From Sporopachydermia quercuum (taxonomy: Eukaryota; Ascomycota; Sporopachydermiomycetes; Sporopachydermiales; Sporopachydermiaceae), in contig BCGN01000006.1 of assembly GCA_001599295.1 (NCBI GenBank), positions 372,001 to 436,000 on the forward strand: DNA of 64,000 bases, in the 5' to 3' direction. Positions 35,147-45,929 of the stretch are shown here, in pieces. The position numbers were made by a program, and so were the translations under genes. The notes under the pieces are model-generated. The model did not search any database and was not told where the DNA came from. It saw nothing but the letters and a program-made list of their open reading frames with translations. How positions within the stretch are numbered: position 1 is the stretch's first letter; each line of letters begins with the position of its first letter.

Positions 35147-35409
35147 TTTTGATGTGCCGTGATTTTGTTGCTTACGCAATTGACTCGATTTTGTTCCATA
35201 CCACTACATCATGATGACGATATATTCTATCATGTAAAATAAATAATATAAAAATAAAATAACCATTCACGTCTGCCTTCTGGCGACACTATAATTCTTT
35301 CATATATACTAATCTAAACAAATGTAAATAATCATTAGTTCCAGTTTCCATTATCTATACAACTATCCAACCAACCCTAGAGTGTTCAATGCCTTTTATC
35401 TGTGCCTCT

Positions 35410-35832
35410 CTAAAAGTCAGTCACTCTGCCATTGAACGAATAATCACCATGACGCAAAGGATCTTGTTTAGGTCCACCTCTTTCGCCAGTTTTTGGATTC
35501 ACATCACCTTCGAATTCAGGAATGGTTCCGATGTAGTCAGGGTGAAACCCACCGACATCGTTCTTGGAGAGAATGGGGGCAAAGGGCTCACTGTCATCAT
35601 TGTCTTTATCTTTGATTTGACTGTTGTATTCCCTTATGATTCCCTGTGTATTTGCAGCATGTTGTAGCTGCTCAAACTCTTCCTGGTCCTCTTTTGGCAG
35701 TTTTGGTGGGCCTGCCATAGTACCAAATCTGTCGGAATAGAATCTCATGCCAACAAGATTATTTTGAGAGTATGTCTTGATAGCCTTAGCTGTTTGTCTC
35801 CAGCTTCTGTTCACAAAAGTTCGTTCAAGCAT
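35410..35832 (-). CDS. SDH8: succinate dehydrogenase assembly factor Sdh8/SDHAF4
   Basis: Mitochondrial matrix chaperone that binds flavinylated Sdh1 before it joins Sdh2. Single exon, 140 residues, with an N-terminal presequence (MLERTFVNRSWRQTAKAIKT) and the diagnostic C-terminus GGPKQDPLRHGDYSFNGRVTDF in shortened form: positions 119-140 contain PKQDP, HGDYSFNGRVTDF. The middle is acidic and not conserved. The 3' end lies 263 nt from the NUP82 stop, convergent. Confidence 0.94.
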   Translation of the reverse strand: MLERTFVNRSWRQTAKAIKTYSQNNLVGMRFYSDRFGTMAGPPKLPKEDQEEFEQLQHAANTQGIIREYNSQIKDKDNDDSEPFAPILSKNDVGGFHPDYIGTIPEFEGDVNPKTGERGGPKQDPLRHGDYSFNGRVTDF

Positions 35833-36923
35833 TATTATGATGTAACTTAAGGGATATTTACTGAATCTCTTGCTCCTTGAAGATGTAATATATGCAGTAT
35901 AGAATAATAGCGATACTCCCCTAGCTCTCCCATGGGATGATCGTTCCTATACATTAGTTGAAAATTCAATGTCAGTAAGATCATATCTCTCATTGATCAT
36001 TTTCAGGGGATGGAGATGGCCACTTTAGTAGATTGGGACCTCATATATGAATCATTATATCACGTGATCTGTGTTTGTCCTATAGCACTAAATTTTGTCT
36101 TAAGACAATTAAGTATGACATTAGTATTTCACTTGCTTGACTTCCAAATACTCACTGCCATATGTTGCCGAAGAGTATTGGTTTGTTAACATTAGTCCTG
36201 AAAGAGTACTGATAACAATCAAAAAGGAAATTAAAAGTNTAATATTTAGAAATAAAGTAACCGAAAACATTCATAGAGATAAAAAGTAGAAAAACTAGAG
36301 TATTTACTTCTATTCTTGCTGACTCTTAGATACTTAACCAATGAATAAGTAAAATCTCGAATACACAAATTCTTCAGAGCAAAGCAAATTTACCTACTGC
36401 AAGTCAAGGCAAAAAATATCCTACAGAAGATTTCCGGGCAAGCAATGAAAATTACTCAAAACTCCCTTTCATATCAATAAATATGTTAACTATTCATATC
36501 CCATATCCATACAAAGCTTGCTCGTGTGGTAATCAGTACACATCCTCCGCTGATTTCACGTGACAGTAAAGTTTGGCCGTTGATTACTCAAAGTGAGTGA
36601 ATGACAAATTCAATTATTATCCCCAGTCGAGCTCAACTCATATATTACCAGGTTCAAATACTAGAGACGAAAACATATATAAAGGATGGTAAGTCTTGTA
36701 CTTGAAGAGAAAGAGGCACTGAAAGATAAGAAAATAAACAGAAAACATTATTAGAGACAGGGTTAGTTCTGTTGGTTACCTTTTATTGTAGAGATAGTTC
36801 CACAGCAGGTGACTTACGCTTAGATCGATATTCTTTGATTCAAATTCGATAACAAAGAATTAGCTATTCTAACGCAACGAATAGTGAAAAACGTTCATAT
36901 CATTAAGCCAGAACGACGAATAT
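35833..36923. promoter_or_regulatory. divergent intergenic region SDH8-BNA3 with two CACGTG sites
   Basis: About 1.1 kb. Two E-boxes, TCACGTGA at 36060-36067 and at 36556-36563, lie 496 nt apart, each matching the Cbf1-type RTCACRTG or TCACGTGA core. Cbf1-type factors regulate respiratory and sulfur genes in various yeasts. No gene seen. Undetermined base near 36239. Confidence 0.5.
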
Positions 36924-38330
36924 ATGTTATTCACCACTTGTCTGAAATTCACAGTTAACTCAATTAGGATATTGTCTAAACCAACTGGAAAAGTCATCAG
37001 TACTAGTATCCCTAGTTGTACAAGAACAATGTCAACCAACGGAAAAACTGCATTTAAACCTTTACCAAAACCATCCAAAAAGTTTGAGAAATCAACAAAG
37101 GATGTATGGTCTTTGATCAACGAGGCTGCACATGCAGCTGAAGTAGAGAAGGGCGAGAAAGTAGTAAACTTGGGTCAAGGATTCTTCTCATACAGTCCTC
37201 CAAAGTTTGCCATTGAAGCAGCCAAGAAAGCTTTAGATAATCCCATGTGCAATCAATATTCTCACACCAAGGGTCGTCCATCATTGTTAAACGCATTGGC
37301 CAAATCATATTCGCCCTTACTGAAAAGAGACCTAGATATCAGTGAAATTGTCGTAACAGCTGGTGCAAACGAAGGNATGTTCAGTATTTTCACTGCATTT
37401 TTGAACGAAGGTGACGAGGTCATCGTATTTGAGCCATTTTTTGATCAATACATTTCCAATATCGAACTTCCTGGTGGGAAAGTTGTTTATGTTCCTCTTC
37501 ATCCTCCTAAGGATTTTGACAAAAGAACCATATCTGCTTCAGAATGGGCAATCAACTTTGATGAGTTGAAAGCTGCTATTACCCCAAGGACAAAGATGAT
37601 TGTATTGAACACCCCTCAAAACCCGGTTGGCAAGGTTTTCACCAAAGAAGAGCTTCTCAAGATCGGTGATTTAGCCAACGAGAATAACCTTTTGATCATT
37701 TCTGATGAAGTTTACGACAGACTCTACTACGTTGACTTTGTTCGTATTGCTACCCTATCACCGGAGCTTAGCAGACTCACTTTGACCGTCGGTTCTGCCG
37801 GCAAAACATTTGCTGCCACCGGATGGAGAGTGGGCTGGGTTATCGGCCACCCTGACTTGATCAAATACGTAACTTCTGCTCACACCAGAATCTGTTTCAC
37901 TGTAAACAGTCCTTTACAAGAAGCAACAGCTCAAGCATTTATTACTGCCGACAAGTCTGATTATTTTGAGAGGACTGTTGCAGAATTCAAGCATAAGTAC
38001 AAGATTCTGAATGCTGTATGGGAAGAGTTGGGTATTCCATATACAATTGCTGAAGGTGGTTACTTTGTTTTGGCTAACTTCTCAAAACTAAAGATCCCTG
38101 GTCCCGAGGACTACCCTTATCCGGAAGATATCAAATCTCGTGCTAAGGATTTCAGACTTGCTTATTGGCTGATTAGAGAGATTGGCGTTGTAGCAATTCC
38201 ACCTACTGAGTTTTATATTCCAGAGCACGAAAAGATTGCTCAAGATTGTCTTAGATTCGCTGTTTGCAAGGATGACGAGATGCTAGAGGAAGCAGTTGTA
38301 AGACTACGAAAGTTAAAGGATTACCTTTAA
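36924..38330 (+). CDS. BNA3: kynurenine aminotransferase Bna3 (class I PLP aminotransferase)
   Basis: Converts kynurenine to kynurenic acid, and related enzymes act as cysteine-S-conjugate beta-lyases. Single exon, 468 residues (444 in S. cerevisiae). Seen: VNLGQGFFSYSPP, QYSHTKGRPSLLNALA, IVLNTPQNPVGKVF, ISDEVYDRLYY, and the PLP-lysine motif SAGKTFAATGWRVGW with Lys294. The first 35 residues are basic and Ser/Thr-rich and resemble a mitochondrial presequence. A second ATG at codon 36 starts MSTNGKTAFKPLPKP, close to the cytosolic start of relatives, so two forms may be made (inference). The undetermined base near 37376 leaves the residue as glycine. Confidence 0.94.
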   Translation: MLFTTCLKFTVNSIRILSKPTGKVISTSIPSCTRTMSTNGKTAFKPLPKPSKKFEKSTKDVWSLINEAAHAAEVEKGEKVVNLGQGFFSYSPPKFAIEAAKKALDNPMCNQYSHTKGRPSLLNALAKSYSPLLKRDLDISEIVVTAGANEXMFSIFTAFLNEGDEVIVFEPFFDQYISNIELPGGKVVYVPLHPPKDFDKRTISASEWAINFDELKAAITPRTKMIVLNTPQNPVGKVFTKEELLKIGDLANENNLLIISDEVYDRLYYVDFVRIATLSPELSRLTLTVGSAGKTFAATGWRVGWVIGHPDLIKYVTSAHTRICFTVNSPLQEATAQAFITADKSDYFERTVAEFKHKYKILNAVWEELGIPYTIAEGGYFVLANFSKLKIPGPEDYPYPEDIKSRAKDFRLAYWLIREIGVVAIPPTEFYIPEHEKIAQDCLRFAVCKDDEMLEEAVVRLRKLKDYL

Positions 38331-39177
38331 TCGTGATCAAAGATTTGGAAGAAGGACTGATAGTATGAAAGACACAACGTTGGATTCATTTAGTTAAATA
38401 TATATTTTTAGATCTGATGACAATAAAAAATCAACCTATACAAATGTGGCCAAATGATCGTAAGTCGAGGCACTGGTAACGGAGACACCTCACGTCAGTA
38501 TGAATTTCCTCTCTTCGTTATGTAGAACCTATTGAATAGATACTAATAATTGCTTTTAAACTGAGCAACTATATCAGAACATATTCACAGTCTAACTGCC
38601 GGGATAACCCAAACATCACCATTCGTTGCTTTTTCAGTGTGCTCTCTATAACAGCTTCGTATAAATTCAGCTCCATCTCCTCCTTCATCAGTTGACTGAC
38701 ATTCACATGTCTCATATCCCATATGCTTAACAATTGGTAAAAACTATCTACTGATTTACCCTTTTCAGTATACTTTTGAGTCACTGCTTTTTATCCTTAT
38801 CAGATCACGATTGAAATTGAGTGAGTGGTTTAATTATGTATCAACCCAACTATCAGATGAAGGGATGGATATAAGACGAATCAACATAGCTCTTGTTTAA
38901 CAAGTAAACAAATGTCTTTACAGTGGCCCTGGAAATTTGTATAGACTTACAACAATATAAACTGATCTCTTTATCGAATGAGTAACTTTAATTGTCTTTT
39001 TTTTTTATAGCATATTTAACTTGATTCACTGAAGAGCTCGAATTGAATATATCAACACACTGGTATCGTTGATTTGAAGATTAATTAGATTAACATCGAA
39101 TTCCCTAAGAGATACTTCTAGCGGCATATTATTTGGGGATACTTACTAATATCATATTTGGATGCGATCTTTTGAAA
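38331..39177. other. intergenic region upstream of BTN1
   Basis: About 850 nt. It holds the BNA3 3' end, a possible small minus-strand gene fragment at 38569-38784 (separate entry), and a uORF overlapping the BTN1 start (separate entry). Confidence 0.5.
38569..38784 (-). other. possible small coding exon, unidentified
   Basis: 71-codon open frame ending DCEYVLI, with a coding-like middle (SIWDMRHVNVSQLMKEEM, then YEAVIESTLKKQRMVMFGLS). The first in-frame ATG comes only at codon 24. On the minus strand, an AAAAAGCAG that could be a splice acceptor lies just before the open frame, so an upstream exon is conceivable. I found no convincing donor or first exon. Function unknown. Confidence 0.3.
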
Positions 39178-39185
39178 ATGATTAA
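39162..39185 (+). promoter_or_regulatory. 8-codon uORF overlapping the BTN1 start
   Basis: ATGCGATCTTTTGAAAATGA continues to TAA at 39183-39185 and overlaps the BTN1 ATG (39178) in another frame. If the mRNA begins left of 39162, ribosomes starting here would bypass the BTN1 start, which suggests low or regulated translation. Confidence 0.4.
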
Positions 39186-40928
39186 ATTAACTACTCAAGC
39201 AAGAACATTCATATCATTCTGGATCTTTGGCCTGATAAACAATGTGTTGTACGTGGTTATTCTATCAGCAGCAGTTGACCTTGTTGGACCATTAGTACCA
39301 AAAGCTACAGTACTTCTGGCGGATGTTTTACCATCGTTCTTGGTTAAGCTTTCAGCTCCCTTTTATATCCATTTAATTCCTTACAAGTAAGTTACTTCTT
39401 CGTGAGTATCAAGAAGGACTTTTTTGTGTCGATAGGATAATTGATCGCCAGATGTAAAGCTAGATAATACTAACACACTATATAGAACGCGACTGGCCCT
39501 TTTGATTGCCCTTTCAGCCGGAGGGATGATTATAATAGCACTCGCGTCATCAATAGGACCAAGGATATTTGGCATTGCTCTTGCATCACTAAGCTCAGGA
39601 TTAGGAGAACTCACGTTCCTACAGCTAACTCATCATTATGGTGATTCAAGCTTGAATGGATTTAGTTCAGGTACTGGTGGGGCAGGACTAGTTGGTAGTA
39701 GGTGTTCTAATGTTTGTTCGATCTTCTCTATATTTATATTTCATATCATCACCTGCCTTAAATTCAACCTCAAAGATACTAACAGCGCAGGTTTTACATA
39801 CTTAGTTTTAACCACGTGGATTGGGCTTTTACCAGCAACCGCTTTAATCGTGTTTAGCGTAAGTGTTCAACATAGAATACTCATTAGCAATACTGTTGCA
39901 TAGTCATTCGCTAACATTCAAAGGTTGTGCCATTTGGCTTTATTGCAACGTTTGCATTCCTTTTACCAAAATTCTCTCAAACAAGCTCTCCAAGTACATC
40001 AGAATCCTTTCTTGCATACGAAAGCGTACCAACAGATGAAGTCGAGTATGTCGAAGAACCAGCGAAACCTAATATAACACTTGCATCCATAGTTGAAAGT
40101 ATAAAACAGGGAAATACCGATATTGTAAGAGAGCATGTTCTTCATACAATTGGGAAGCTGAAAATACTTCTTGTTCCCTATATGTATGTATAAAAATATC
40201 ATTGTCGTGCTGTTATGTCTGAAAGTAATGTTAATGCAGCGTTGAATTTTATTAACACTTTTGCTTGATAAATAGGTTACCTTTGATGACTGTATATATT
40301 GCTGAATACATAATCAATCAAGGGGTATCACCAACTCTTCTTTTCCCTTTGGAAGAAATGCCCTTCGATAANTTTAGAGATGCTTATGTCACTTATGGAA
40401 CATTATACCAACGTAAGTTCTTATTCACTTTTTTAGGGTGCTTCATGGGGCTCATATCGGAATATTAACATTGGTTTATTAGTGGGAGTTTTTATCTCAC
40501 GATCTTCAGGTGCATTCATAAGAATAGAGAATCTCTATATGCTTAGCGTCTTACAATGTATAAACCTGGCAGTATGTCTAATTCAAGCATTGTACATGAT
40601 TATACCCAATATTTATTGGATGTTCGTATTGATATTCTATGAAGGTAAGTGTGTTCTAGCTGAGAGTAATCGTTTTGAATAAAAACCAGTATCAAGAAAC
40701 ACACATTAACTAACGATTTCAGGTTTATTAGGAGGAGCATCTTATATTAATACCTTCATGAAAGTATCAGAGAAAGTACCCTTGAATGACAGAGAGTTTT
40801 CCATGGGTGCTGTTGGCATAAGTGATTCAGCAGGTATAGTTATTGCTGGTGGAATTTGCATGTGGCTTGAAAAATGGATTTGCCAATTCCAAAAGAGTAC
40901 AGGAAGGCCCTGGTGTGAGCTGCCATAA
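39178..40928 (+). CDS. BTN1: Btn1/CLN3 (battenin) vacuolar membrane protein
   Basis: Yeast orthologue of the Batten-disease protein CLN3, in the vacuole membrane and linked to vacuolar pH and basic amino-acid handling. Seven exons: 39178-39386, 39486-39697, 39791-39858, 39924-40183, 40276-40412, 40483-40644, 40723-40928; introns of 65-99 nt. All joins keep frame and give 417 residues (408 in S. cerevisiae). Joined exons give the family order: [120 protein letters not shown]. About ten membrane spans, and a cysteine near the C-terminus (CELP). The exon 2 donor is GTAGGT, chosen over an adjacent GTAGTA because it keeps the conserved LVGSF. Undetermined base near 40372. Confidence 0.93.
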
Positions 40929-41040
40929 TAAAAAGAGAGGCCAGCTATCTTCTATTGTTGATGTTATACTTTCGTCTCCAAATGGGATTCAAGCTCCCTT
41001 CTTTACTATTTCATTCATACCATGTCATAAGAATACCAGA

Positions 41041-42638
41041 CTATATTATATCAGCATTTCTATAAATGATAGACTCCAGCATTCTTTGGTACTCATCGTT
41101 TGATTGAATAGAAACCAATAAATAGAAAAGTTGTCTCGCTCTTTTGACTATAATATCGTCTTGGCTCCATAGCATAGAAGAGAGAAAGGCTAGTAAATGT
41201 TAGTATTATCGAAGGTAAATAAGATTTTTGGGAGATAAAGAGCTATGTCCCAAACTTAAAATATATAATCATACCTAGCGCTCGTTCATTATGTTGAGAA
41301 AAAGGTACAACCAATCTATCTCGAAATTGACAAAGAAGTAATCTATTTGTTGATAAATTGTCTATATGTTCACTAGAGTAAGACCAATATGAACTTCCTT
41401 TCTCGCTTCCGGCTGCATTCTCAAATTCCAATTGAAGTGGCAATAGTATTCCTTCTAGATATGGCATAGCTTTATCATAGAACGTGATCCAAGAATTGAT
41501 TAATGAAGAGTCTAATCCACTATGAATCTCTTGTTTCTGTATATAGTCTTTCAATACTTTATTGCTATCAACCAAAGCTCTCAAACCTCGCTGTATAAGT
41601 TCGTTAAATCTGTTGAGAAGAACTTGAGCAGGAATACCATCTTTTATCTGCTGCCTTATATATACACTGTAGCATTGTAACTCAGTTAGTAATCAAAAAG
41701 CAATTCAAAAAATTTCTATACGTACTCCAGAAGATGACAAGGATAAAAAAAGATAAGAAATATCAACAACAGAACAGAACTTACGCCACTACCTGATTCA
41801 GGTCTTCAACAGGTACCCTCAAAGTCTTATCTTTACATAAAAGTTCTACCTTTTCTCCAAGTAAGCCCCACGATGTATCAATTCTTCTTCTAAATTCGTC
41901 CTTCAAAGAAATATTTGATTCTGCTGCGCTTTCTATCGAGTAGAACTCCTGTGAGACATCGAGTCCTGGGCTACTAGGATGAAAAGAGTATATACTACCA
42001 GATACAACCATTGAGTTAGAAGCACTTGAGGACAGCGCTTTAGATGAATCTTTTTTATCTTTTCTATTTCTGATTTTGAGATGGTGATGATGGTGTGTTG
42101 ATTGTCCAGATAGTATACCTTCAGTACCCAATATTGGCGACACGGGTGATTCTACCAAAGTAGCAGGTAGCTCTTTTGATTTCTCCGTTTTCTGTCGTCT
42201 TATAGACTGTGAGAACATTCTCGACTTTTTCGGCCGCCCTTCATCTTTCGTTTTAGACTTCATCGAGGCCGCTGAAAGACTAGTCATACTGCTCAGAGAT
42301 GTATTGCTCAACTTTGACAGCTTGTTTGAACTGTGGGTAGACTTTCTGGCCTTTGATGCCAAACTACGGGCTTTTGCTAAATAATTTTCTCTAGATTTAG
42401 ATGCAAAAGCTGCAGCTGAAGCAGCTACTGAACTTGGCCTAGGTCTTTCATGTTCAATATCAGGCTTCCCGGAAAGGGATAATCTATGAACTGAAGTTGC
42501 CAATGGTGAAAACCCCACATTAGAAACACTGAAGATTACTGGCTGCATGGGCCTTATGCTGAAGTCTCGATCTGATTTTCTCGCTGCTGCGATAGAATCA
42601 GCATTTTTTTCTGACACCACCTTGTTTGCTGGTGGCAT
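41041..42638 (-). CDS. BIT61: TORC2 accessory subunit Bit61/HbrB-like
   Basis: HbrB-domain protein, homologue of Bit61/Bit2 and of mammalian Protor, bound to TORC2. Three exons in coding order: 42638-41785, 41666-41275, 41189-41041; introns of 118 nt (GTAAGT, TACTAAC) and 85 nt (GTATGA, TACTAAC). The joins keep frame: 464 residues. The first 220 residues are Ser/Lys-rich and probably disordered, with a five-His run. The HbrB domain begins near 240 (LKDEFRRRIDTSWGLLGEKV, then LRVPVEDLNQVV), continues across intron 1 into YIRQQIKDGIPAQVLLNRFN, and includes LEGILLPLQLEFE and LLLCQFRDRLVVP. Exon 3 adds FLSSMLWSQDDIIVKRARQL and the C-terminal helix. The stop lies 112 nt from the BTN1 stop, convergent. 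Confidence 0.87.
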
Positions 42639-43728
42639 GACGACAACCTTGGTTGTTTGAGCTAATCTTTCATTGAAGTGTAATACCTATACCAAGTAAG
42701 ATAAACTCTCTAAACGTGTAAGAATGAATGTGTCTTTCTGTGATTGATTATTCCACTAATGTATGACTAACTACAACAAGCAGAGCTTATTACACAACTT
42801 TAAAGCAAACCATCAAACAATTGTTCATTTGATTTGCTAGATTCGAACCTCACAGCTAATAACCAATGGTAAAAGTGAAAGAGTATTGACATGGCTCTAA
42901 CCCATTATATAACTAACTCTAAGAGAAGTAACCGATGAATCTACATGGGGGTAAAATAAGGTTTATGCAAAGCGAATGTAAAGTTAAACGTAATCTCGAT
43001 TAACTATATCTTCACATCATTTGACTTGCTTTCATTTTCCTGCAACAAGGAGTAAAATCTACTTAATCTGTTAATTAACTATGAATACAATAAAGTAGCT
43101 GTGTGTGAAATTCTTGGTATATCCTTATCGTTGTGACTCTTTGCTTTGTTTTTAATATTTGCTAATTATTCGGTAATTTGAGTTTGACATTCCTTAATAG
43201 TAACCATAAGTAAACTCTAAGTGGCTAGGATTATCAACAGCCCTGATTTGAGACCAGTTGCTATCTCTTGGAGAACCATGTCAACAGATAGATCTCTTTG
43301 TCCAACCAATTGACGTCAATGATGGCATAGAAACGAGTACACTTCAAACGAACAAGTATGAAAAATAAAAATATTCTACGGTTGGTCATTAGAATTGATG
43401 TATATACTTAGGTCTTCTTGCTTTGAATCCCATGGCGATTGAAAGCAATCTCTGACAGACTTCTTATCAATCGCGCATCATATATATCATCAGTATCTCA
43501 GAGAAACGATCACATGCTACTATTTGAATACTTCGTTCACATTAACAGCAAACTAGTAGCAGAACTCGTTTTGGGTACTAAGGAAGGAGAAAGTAAAGTT
43601 TGGACCGAAATATTTTCATGAATATGTTTTTGATTGGCATATTCATAGTATTTGCATAATTCCCTTGACTAGTGGTGATAAAGCAAAAAACCAACTGTGA
43701 GGTGACTTCGGCCCGGTAAATCCTCACT
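42639..43728. promoter_or_regulatory. divergent intergenic region BIT61-MON1
   Basis: About 1.1 kb, AT-rich. The open frame at 43439-43621 lacks support. No recognised sites. Confidence 0.45.
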
Positions 43729-45690
43729 ATGAAAGACATTGTAGAACAGTATATTGAACCAAACCTCAGAGATATTCCAATACATCCATTTCAGCCGTTA
43801 CCAGCACATGCAACTACTGGTATAACTCAAACCACAGTAACAGTTGAAGAAGAACGAGCTGAGTTTGATCAACATGATGATGTCTTTCAAGAGCATTCAT
43901 TCTATAACGACGATGATGAGCCAACCTCACCAGAACAGATATCAAGAACTTCTAAGCCTACGTTGACTGTTTTTACTGAAAGTGGGAATAGTAAAGATAT
44001 GATGGAGACACTATCAGAAGCAATCGAAGATGGTAATGATGGTGCAGAATTTTCTAATAGTCATACTTTGAAGTCAGAATTCTCTTCATCACCATTTGAT
44101 GAGGTTATGCTTGAGGCGGATATTGAAATAGAAGCGCCAGATGATGGTGATGGTACGTTAGAAATTTGATACTGATACTACTTTATATAAGTGACATTTG
44201 GACTAACAAGCATTTTGCTAATGTATACAGATACCCAGGAGTTTCTCAAGCGGCAGAAACAATATTTTATACTATCTTCTGCTGGAAAACCAATATATTC
44301 AACACATGGGTCGGATCAAGTGATATCTGCGTATATGGGGGTAATACAAACCGTGGTAGCTTATTTTGAATCACCTGAAGAGGGTGAAGATACAATACAG
44401 TAAGTATTCTAATATTTACAAATCTGAATGGCTAGATAAAACATAGTGTTTTTATACTAATCGCCTTCTTTTAGATGTGTTCGAGCTGGCTCAACTATTT
44501 TTGTTTTTCAGCATAAGCCTTATATTATTTTACTAGCTATCTCATCGATTGGAGAAACAGAAAGACAATTAATACAGCAACTTGACATGCTCTACAGCTA
44601 TCTTCTATCAACACTCTCCAAACCTCAAATATCTCGTGTTTTTCAGAATCGTGATAATTTTGACTTGAGAAGACTTTTGGGTAAAGCAGATACAGCTTGC
44701 CTGGATGCTCTCAGTGTGGATATGGGTACTATAGGAAATACTGGAATTACTCTTGGTGCTCTTGAATGTCTTTATTTACAGAAAAGTGTCAGGGAGAGAA
44801 TTCATAACTTGATGCTAGAGAAGAGATCTAAGACATTGTTGTATGGAATAATTGTTGCCCCTCGCGGAAGACTTATTAGCGTCTTAAGGCCTAAGCGACA
44901 TAAACTACACACAGCAGATTTACAGTTACTATTTTCCATGGTGTTCAACACTAACATTTTTAATCAACATGACTCGTTGATCTCATCAGACACAACTTCC
45001 GTTGACAAAAACGACAATGAAGAATACTGGGTACCCATATGTTTGCCAAAATTCAACGCCAATGGATTTGTCTATTGTTACGTTAGTTTTCTTGACTCTT
45101 CTGTTAGAGTTCCCCATGAATTCAATGAATTGGATGGTTACCCAAAAGTTGACAAAACAGCGATGGTACTAATAAGTGCCGAGAAAGACTCATTTTTCGA
45201 AATGAAGGAAATAAAGTCTAAGATATACGAGCGACTTGTGAAAGAAAACATAATGAAAGCTATAAACGACTCACTAGCAAAAGGAAGATTTTCCCCTCTA
45301 GATATTCCTATACCTTTGGTAAGACACTTCATATACAAGAACAAAAGTAACTTACAATTCATTTCTTCTTCTTTTAAGCCTCATTTCGAGTCTTTAAAAT
45401 CAAGACGTGTACTGAACATACTTTACTCTAAATTGCATGATTTGACTCACAATGCAAAAAAATTAGGTTCTAATGCAGTTCAATCTCGTGCTGCCTATGC
45501 AAAGTGGAGGGGGAAAGTGAAGGGAGGAGGCCTTTCAGGATTGGCATGGGTGACACCAAAGTTTGAACTATATTTAATAACAGGAAGTTTGGTACGGAAA
45601 GATATGTTAGCTCAGAGTGCTCGTTCAATCACCGAATGGGTAAATAAATATGAGCAAAGAATATTTGTAACAAATGGAGCAATCTTCTGA
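43729..45690 (+). CDS. MON1: Mon1, subunit of the Ypt7 exchange factor
   Basis: With Ccz1 forms the guanine-nucleotide exchange factor for Ypt7 on late endosomes, autophagosomes and vacuoles. Three exons: 43729-44152, 44231-44399, 44475-45690; introns of 78 nt (GTACGT donor, GACTAAC branch) and 75 nt (GTAAGT). The product is 602 residues (644 in S. cerevisiae). The N-terminal about 145 residues are acidic and disordered. The first longin domain spans the introns: KQYFILSSAGKPIYSTHGSD, GVIQTVVAYF, then RAGSTIFVFQHKPYIILLAI and SIGETERQLIQQLDMLYSYL. Further family blocks are TLLYGIIVAPRGRLISVLRP and the C-terminal AYAKWRGKVKGGGLSGLAW. Its substrate Ypt7 is also encoded in this window. Confidence 0.94.
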
Positions 45691-45929
45691 ATAATAGAGT
45701 CCACTGATATAGGGAAATTAAAATAGGAAAAATGATGAGCTGAATAACAAAAGGTGTTATTGCTATAGATTATGTTTACGGCATTTGTTGAGAATGAAGA
45801 AGTATTTGTATATTTGTATAATCTCATTAAAAACTATGTATGATATGATGGAAAATGAAATATATCTCCTTTGGTAATATCTTCTGTTCATGAAAGGAAA
45901 AAGTACTTTGGCGTGGTGAGAACGAAGAA

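Noticed and set aside
42838-42856. GATTCGAACCTC resembling a tRNA T-arm
   Set aside because: Neither strand gives a paired T-stem or a cloverleaf.
45138-45362. Open frames antisense to MON1, NUP82, ATG2, TEF1 and GDH2
   Set aside because: They mirror well-supported coding sequence in other frames and lack independent support.
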